Part shown: positions 7,102 through 11,065 of the stretch, in pieces
Position numbering within the stretch: position 1 is the stretch's first letter
How the letters are laid out: each line of letters starts with the position of its first letter
NCBI GenBank assembly: GCA_964412385.1
Contig: CAYPOV010000153.1
Location: forward strand, 1-11,065
From: JBGSYN01 sp964412385
Lineage (GTDB): Bacteria > Pseudomonadota > Alphaproteobacteria > Geminicoccales > Geminicoccaceae
DNA length: 11,065 nt
Reading direction: 5' to 3'
Translations under genes and position numbers: made by a program
Notes under the pieces: model-generated
What the model was told of the DNA's origin: nothing
Seen by the model: the letters and a program-made list of their open reading frames with translations, nothing else
The model's database searches: none

Positions 7102-8598
7102 TTACTCTTCAATTCGATCGATATAGCGTCGATCGATATGAGCGAGAAACGCGTGCGGCCCTAATTCGTTGTCCGTGCTGGACTTGACCATCGTGTCGTA
7201 TCCAAGCGTCGAGCCTCGTTGATGGATCGTCGAACGAAGCCAACTGATCGCCTCCGCGAAATCTCCTGATGCGATCTGTCGATTCAAATCGACGATGGCC
7301 TCTTTGAGTTTGTCGAAGAGCTGAGCGGCCAGGAGAGCACCTAACGTATAGCAAGGGAAATAACCAAAGATGCCTTCGGGCCAATGGATGTCTTGAAGAC
7401 AGCCTTCGCGGTCGGTGGCTACGTCTATTCCGAGCATGTTGCGCGCCATGTCGTGCCAAGCGGCGGGCAGATCATCAACCGACAAATCATCGTCGAACAG
7501 CGCGCGCTCGAGGCGATAGCGCAGTATGACGTGCAGGGGATAGGTCACCTCGTCGGCATCGACCCTAATGGGCTGGCGGCTGACATGGGTACTTTGAGCG
7601 ATGAGATTCTTGGTTTCCCAGGCCGGGTCTTGACCAAAGGCAGAGGCCAGCATGCCACTCAAATAGCTTAGAAATGCGGGGGAGCGGCATAGCTGCATTT
7701 CAGTCAGGAGTGACTGGCTCTCATGAACCACAATCCCAAGCGATTCACCAACAGGCTGTCCTCTCCATTCGGTGGGAAGGCCCATTTCGTAGAGCGCATG
7801 ACCAGTTTCATGGAGAACACCCATCAAGCCCTTCGAGACATCCATTTCGTCATAGCGGCTGGTAATGCGGTGATCGCCTGAAGCACCACCGCAAAACGGA
7901 TGTGTGCTCTGGTCCAGCCTGCCTTTGGTGAAATCGAAACCGACACGGCCCATCACAGTCTTGAATGCCTCTGCCTGTTCGGTCGCCGAGATGGCTTTTT
8001 GCTGGCCTTGAAATGGCAGATTGTTGGCGATCGCTTGCTCCACTCGATCGGGTAGCTCACGCTCGAGCACGTCAAACAAGTCGATGAAACTACTTTCCCG
8101 CAAGCCGGGCTGGAATTGATCGAGCAAGGCATCATAGGGTTTGAGGTAGAGTTTTGCGCTGTATGCCTTGGCTTCGGTTCGGGCAATATCCAGGACTTCG
8201 CGCAGGTTAGGCTTGAAAGCAGCGAAATTGTTCTCAGCGCGAGCCGATCGCCAAGCGAGTTCGGCGAGCGAACATACTCGAGCCTTGCGGGCGACGAAGT
8301 CGGGTTCTAGCGCCGTGGCACGGACATAGCTGCGTTTCATGAGTTCAACATTTGTGCGCTCAATCCCGGCGACTGATGCGTCCGCCAGGGCGTTTTCGAT
8401 CAGACTGCCGATTTCGGTGGCAACGAGAATTTCATGTGAGAGCTGGCTGAGTTCGGCGAGTTGATCCGCGCGCGCTTCACTACTGCCCGATGGCAGATTG
8501 ACGGCCTGATCCCAATGCAGAATGCCGAGGGCGTCATCGATCCTGGATAGTCGCTCAAACCGCCGCTTGAGTTGGGAGAGTGTTTGATTGTCGGGCAA
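7102..8598 (-). CDS. M32 family metallocarboxypeptidase (carboxypeptidase Taq type)
   Basis: This is a zinc carboxypeptidase that removes C-terminal residues from peptides, probably cytoplasmic as no signal peptide is visible. All hallmark M32 motifs occur in order in its 498 residues. These are HPF (233-235), DxRxT as DHRIT (242-246), the zinc site HETGH (263-267), HESQ (292-295) with the third ligand Glu293, IRVDAD (344-349) and GCLQDIHW (399-406). The length is typical. The N-terminus (LGILHWDQAVNLPSGSSEARADQ) matches the family, so the start must lie near 8598. The only suitable codon is a TTG there, preceded by GGAGAGG; the first internal ATG is at residue 87, which is too late. This start places the first 44 nt inside the end of the heme A synthase gene. 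Near its C-terminus is a small repeat, (H/Y)IDR(R/I) twice, from a 15-nt period. A link to oxidase assembly is not known to me. Confidence 0.94.
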   Translation of the reverse strand: MPDNQTLSQLKRRFERLSRIDDALGILHWDQAVNLPSGSSEARADQLAELSQLSHEILVATEIGSLIENALADASVAGIERTNVELMKRSYVRATALEPDFVARKARVCSLAELAWRSARAENNFAAFKPNLREVLDIARTEAKAYSAKLYLKPYDALLDQFQPGLRESSFIDLFDVLERELPDRVEQAIANNLPFQGQQKAISATEQAEAFKTVMGRVGFDFTKGRLDQSTHPFCGGASGDHRITSRYDEMDVSKGLMGVLHETGHALYEMGLPTEWRGQPVGESLGIVVHESQSLLTEMQLCRSPAFLSYLSGMLASAFGQDPAWETKNLIAQSTHVSRQPIRVDADEVTYPLHVILRYRLERALFDDDLSVDDLPAAWHDMARNMLGIDVATDREGCLQDIHWPEGIFGYFPCYTLGALLAAQLFDKLKEAIVDLNRQIASGDFAEAISWLRSTIHQRGSTLGYDTMVKSSTDNELGPHAFLAHIDRRYIDRIEE

Positions 8599-9532
8599 GG
8601 GGCCTCTCCGTCTCGATTGAATGGCTTCGCGCGGTGTTCGAGCGTAACAAAGCGGCCCATAGCAGAACCGAAAGCATGACGAAAAGAAGAACGGCGACTG
8701 CTTGATGGAAGACTGCGAGAGGCATGGGTATGAGCCAAACGATCAGGCCCGCGCCAACCGAAACCTGAAACGCGATTAACCCAAAAGTCGCCCAGGAAAG
8801 CCAACGCAGGAACAGTGGCTCTTTCAACGCGCGGATCGCCAGCGCCAAAACAGTCAACGTGAGAAGTGCTGCAAGAAACCGGTGAGCACTGTGGACGGCA
8901 ACAAGCGGGTCTTCAAGGTTTGGAAACCACTGGCCGTTGCATAGCGGCCAGGTCGCACAAGCAAGCGATGCCCCACTTTTCGCAGTCATGGCTGCGGCCG
9001 CCATGGTGGCAATCGCGATCGGAACTGAAACAACAGTCAGGATACGAAATTTTCTCCCTACAGCCGGAATGCTCGGCAGGGCCACACGCGAGGCAATGAA
9101 TAGGAGAACCAACAGCAGAACGAGGGCGTTGGAAAGGTGAACGGCGACAGACCACGGGCTGTTCGCATCGAGCACGGTAAGACCGCCAAGTGCGCCCTGA
9201 ACAATGAGCAGCCCCAGAAGGGCGATCGAGGCACGTTTAAGCGATCGCTCATGTCGGCCTATCCAGGCCACCAACACGATCGCCAAAATCATCGGACCCA
9301 ATATGATCCCGGCGATGAACCGATGCACCCATTCGAGCATGACTTGGGTGTAGGTGAAGCCGAGTTGAGTATGTGCCGCGACGTTGGCAGGTGTCGGAAT
9401 CCATGAACCATAGCATGTCGGCCAGTCAGGACAGGACAGACCTGAACCCGTCGTCCGTACCAGAGCTCCGAGCACGATGAGCGCGTAGGTAACGATGACG
9501 GCCATGATCGAGAGAGAGCGAAGCGTCGTCAT
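8555..9532 (-). CDS. ctaA: Heme A synthase (CtaA/Cox15), two-cysteine-pair type
   Basis: This membrane enzyme oxidises the C8 methyl group of heme O to make heme A for the aa3-type oxidase. The 325-residue protein has eight predicted hydrophobic segments in two similar halves. The first half has the ExxHR motif (Glu67, His70, Arg71) and His132 in AVHLSNA. The second half has His214/His217 in HSAHR and His276 in FHQA; these match the heme-ligand pattern of the family. Each half carries a cysteine pair in a loop: CPDWPTC (Cys34, Cys40) and CATWPLC (Cys192, Cys198). Cysteine pairs are characteristic of Bacillus-type CtaA and relatives, and are absent from the Cox15 of many alphaproteobacteria and mitochondria. 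The ATG at 9532 overlaps the SURF1 stop as ATGA. An in-frame GTG at 9601 would add 23 residues encoded inside SURF1 and is rejected. Confidence 0.94.
   Translation of the reverse strand: MTTLRSLSIMAVIVTYALIVLGALVRTTGSGLSCPDWPTCYGSWIPTPANVAAHTQLGFTYTQVMLEWVHRFIAGIILGPMILAIVLVAWIGRHERSLKRASIALLGLLIVQGALGGLTVLDANSPWSVAVHLSNALVLLLVLLFIASRVALPSIPAVGRKFRILTVVSVPIAIATMAAAAMTAKSGASLACATWPLCNGQWFPNLEDPLVAVHSAHRFLAALLTLTVLALAIRALKEPLFLRWLSWATFGLIAFQVSVGAGLIVWLIPMPLAVFHQAVAVLLFVMLSVLLWAALLRSNTARSHSIETERPLARQSNTLPTQAAV
8603..8609 (-). promoter_or_regulatory. Ribosome binding site supporting the TTG start of the M32 peptidase
   Basis: On the - strand GGAGAGG ends 4 nt before the TTG at 8598-8596 (the GGAG core ends 7 nt before it). 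It lies within the 3' end of the heme A synthase coding region. It is the main support for an unusual TTG start. Confidence 0.5.
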
Positions 9533-10266
9533 TTCGTCGTCTTGTCGTTGCGAAGGAAGGCGAAAAAGACCGCGATAAGGCCCGCGGCCAACCCATACCA
9601 AGTGATCGCATAGCCCAAATGATTGTTAGGCAGATTGACGGATACCGGCATCGGGACTGGTAAATCGCCGTCCGGGTCCGGTTTGGTTTGGGCGATTGTT
9701 ATCGGGAGAAGCGACCGTCCTAGTGTCGTGGCGATACCACTCATATCGAACCAATAGTAGCGATAGGTGTCGGGTTCGTTGTCAGGTGTAAAAAGTCTTG
9801 CCGAGGCGTCTCCCCGGAAGCGAGCAATGCCCTCGATCGTGGTGATATCGTTAGTTCTCAATGCGCTCGGGCCATTGGGCGGCAGAACTGCTTCCGGCAA
9901 CCAACCCCTTTCGACGAGCAAAAAGTCGCCTGTCGACATCTCGAATGGGACAACCCATGTCGCACCCAGTTCACCACTGATTGCACGTGCCCCGAACGCG
10001 AAGGCATCGTTATAGTGGAAGCGACCCTCGGCGCGCACGGGGTGATAGTCGAGACGCCGAAAATCGCCTTCGAAAGCGCCGAGTTCGAGCGGCTCCAGGT
10101 TTAACGCCTGTTCCGACTTTCGGATGAGATCCGACTTCCACTGCAGTCTCTGAACTTGCCAGGTACCGAGCGACAGCAAGACAACCGTAGCGGCCGCCAC
10201 GAGTATTGACAGCCGCCAATGGCGCTTCAAAGAAGACGGAAATCTGGTGAGCGTTACGCCAGTCAA
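9529..10266 (-). CDS. SURF1 family cytochrome oxidase biogenesis protein
   Basis: SURF1 (Shy1) proteins bind heme A and help insert it into subunit I of cytochrome aa3 oxidase. The 245-residue protein has the standard plan. A first membrane helix is at about 18-36, ending in the hallmark LGTWQVQRLQWK (33-44). A large periplasmic domain follows, with HPVRAEGRF (75-83) and LLVERGWLP (116-124). A second helix is at about 219-238, introduced by NNHLGYAITWYGLA (214-227), another hallmark. The start is a TTG at 10266 directly after an in-frame TAG, with GAGG 4 nt upstream; no ATG is available before the first helix. It follows subunit III by 21 nt and its TGA overlaps the heme A synthase ATG. Many alphaproteobacteria have a small DUF983 gene between coxC and surf1; here there is no room for one. 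Confidence 0.93.
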   Translation of the reverse strand: MTGVTLTRFPSSLKRHWRLSILVAAATVVLLSLGTWQVQRLQWKSDLIRKSEQALNLEPLELGAFEGDFRRLDYHPVRAEGRFHYNDAFAFGARAISGELGATWVVPFEMSTGDFLLVERGWLPEAVLPPNGPSALRTNDITTIEGIARFRGDASARLFTPDNEPDTYRYYWFDMSGIATTLGRSLLPITIAQTKPDPDGDLPVPMPVSVNLPNNHLGYAITWYGLAAGLIAVFFAFLRNDKTTK

Positions 10267-10270
10267 CTAA

Positions 10271-10274
10271 CCTC
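10271..10274 (-). promoter_or_regulatory. Ribosome binding site supporting the TTG start of SURF1
   Basis: GAGG on the - strand, 4 nt before the TTG at 10266-10264, sits in the 21-nt gap after subunit III. The spacing is short, but no better start-site pair exists. Confidence 0.4.
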
Positions 10275-10287
10275 GATCCAAGGTGCG

Positions 10288-11065
10288 TTATCCCCCTTGG
10301 ACTATATAGTGGTGGCTGCCACCCCAGATGTAGACACAGACAAAAAGAAACAGCCAAACCACATCGACGAAGTGCCAATACCAGGCAGCCGCCTCGAAGC
10401 CGACATGCTTATGAGGTTTAAAGACGCCGTAGTAGGCACGCATCGTGCACACGATCAGAAAGGTCGTACCGACCAACACGTGAAATCCGTGAAAACCTGT
10501 CGCCATGTAGAAGGTGGAGCCGAAGGTCCCGGACTGAAGCGTGAAGCCCTCGTGAATAGCCTCAACGTATTCGTAAACCTGGAGGCTGGTGAATATCACG
10601 CCGAGGCAGACAGTGAGCAAGAGCGCCTTGAAGCCAGTCTGCGTGTCGTCTTCCTTAACAGCATGGTGTGCCCAGCTGACAGTGGCGCCCGAAAGCAACA
10701 AGATCATCGTGTTGAGGAACGGAATTTCCCAAGCGTCCGGTGAGTGAACACCCTCGGGTGGCCACTCCCATGCGACGGTTTCAGGTGGGACGAGTGCTGC
10801 CCAGAAAAATGCCCAGAAGAACGCAAAGAAAAACAGCACTTCAGACGTGATGAAGAGCACCATGCCGAAGCGAAGCCCGCGGTTGACGACGTTACCATGA
10901 AGCCCCTGGAACGATTCCTTGAGCACATCCTTCCACCAATGAAACATAGTGTAGAGGACACCGGCAAAACCCAGCAGGGTGCAGATGGGACCGAGCGTGT
11001 GCCCGTGCATCCACATCACACCACCACCCGTCATAAAATGTGCTGAGGTGGCACCCACTGCGGGC
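10288..11065 (-). CDS. ctaE: Cytochrome c oxidase subunit III (5' end beyond the window)
   Basis: This is a polytopic membrane subunit of aa3-type cytochrome c oxidase that stabilises subunit I and supports proton uptake. The visible 258 residues contain the family signatures: GFAGVLYTMFHWWKDV near the start, then RFGMVLFITSEVLFFFAFFWAFF with the conserved lipid/proton-related Glu. TGFHGFHVLVGTTFL and the C-terminal WYWHFVDVVWLFLFVCVYIWGG follow. The frame is open to the right edge. A GTG at 11058 could be read as a start, but the residues before it (P-A) fit the usual ...WPxVGA... lead-in. About 20 residues are therefore probably missing and the gene is cut by the window edge. The protein ends GGSHHYIVQGG, slightly longer than the common ...YxWGG end. 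Also called coxC. It is the first visible gene of the operon; the promoter is out of view. Confidence 0.96.
   Translation of the reverse strand, partial: PAVGATSAHFMTGGGVMWMHGHTLGPICTLLGFAGVLYTMFHWWKDVLKESFQGLHGNVVNRGLRFGMVLFITSEVLFFFAFFWAFFWAALVPPETVAWEWPPEGVHSPDAWEIPFLNTMILLLSGATVSWAHHAVKEDDTQTGFKALLLTVCLGVIFTSLQVYEYVEAIHEGFTLQSGTFGSTFYMATGFHGFHVLVGTTFLIVCTMRAYYGVFKPHKHVGFEAAAWYWHFVDVVWLFLFVCVYIWGGSHHYIVQGG

Noticed and set aside
6672..7112. Open frames opposite or out of phase with thrC, M32, M16 and purA (several of 60-150 codons)
   Set aside because: They overlap well-supported genes, show no recognisable domains and have no start signals; they are shadow frames.
9533..9601. Longer heme A synthase starting at GTG 9601
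   Set aside because: The extra 23 residues are charged, not family-like, and lie wholly within SURF1; the ATG at 9532 in an ATGA overlap is far better.
11053..11058. GTG at 11058 as the true start of subunit III
   Set aside because: The frame stays open to the window edge and the residues before it fit the family, so the gene is more likely truncated by the window.

Overview
The window looks like an ordinary chromosomal housekeeping region of an alphaproteobacterium. The evidence is a SerC of the 'Methanosarcina/alphaproteobacterial' subtype, a 525-residue SerA with a C-terminal ACT domain, and an aa3-type cytochrome oxidase assembly cluster joined to thrC and an MPP-like M16 peptidase. The family and genus cannot be fixed by eye. 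The sequence is a draft: a run of ten Ns lies at 593-602. I see no tRNA, rRNA, CRISPR array, insertion sequence, phage gene or toxin-antitoxin pair.

Layout. The left 4.4 kb is on the + strand: serC (128-1410, broken by an assembly fault), serA (1460-3037) and purA (3102-4409). These encode steps 2 and 1 of serine synthesis from 3-phosphoglycerate, then the first committed step of AMP synthesis from IMP. The right 6.6 kb is on the - strand. Read in transcription order from the right edge it runs: cytochrome c oxidase subunit III (5' end cut off by the window), SURF1, heme A synthase, an M32 metallocarboxypeptidase, threonine synthase and an M16 zinc peptidase. Gaps in this series are 21 nt, a 4-nt ATGA overlap, a 44-nt overlap, 27 nt and 2 nt, so it reads as one operon whose promoter lies beyond the right edge. 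The two series converge, and the stop codons of purA and the M16 gene overlap.

How the genes work together. Subunit III, SURF1 and heme A synthase make and mature an aa3-type oxidase: heme A synthase makes the cofactor and SURF1 helps deliver it. thrC, the M16 peptidase and the M32 peptidase have no direct role in respiration and appear to be carried in the same transcript.

Most notable observation. The serC gene is interrupted by about 114 nt (479-592) that does not encode SerC. It encodes a hydrophobic segment resembling a Bacteroidota-type succinate dehydrogenase cytochrome b subunit, and it ends at the N-run. Removing 479-603 joins two perfectly compatible halves in frame and restores a 385-residue SerC, with a 2-nt overlap ('ca') at the join. 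The best reading is a chimeric contig end plus an unneeded scaffold gap, not a new fusion protein. A second point of interest is that the heme A synthase carries two pairs of cysteines, unlike the cysteine-free Cox15 that many alphaproteobacteria have. I found no convincing undescribed biological system.
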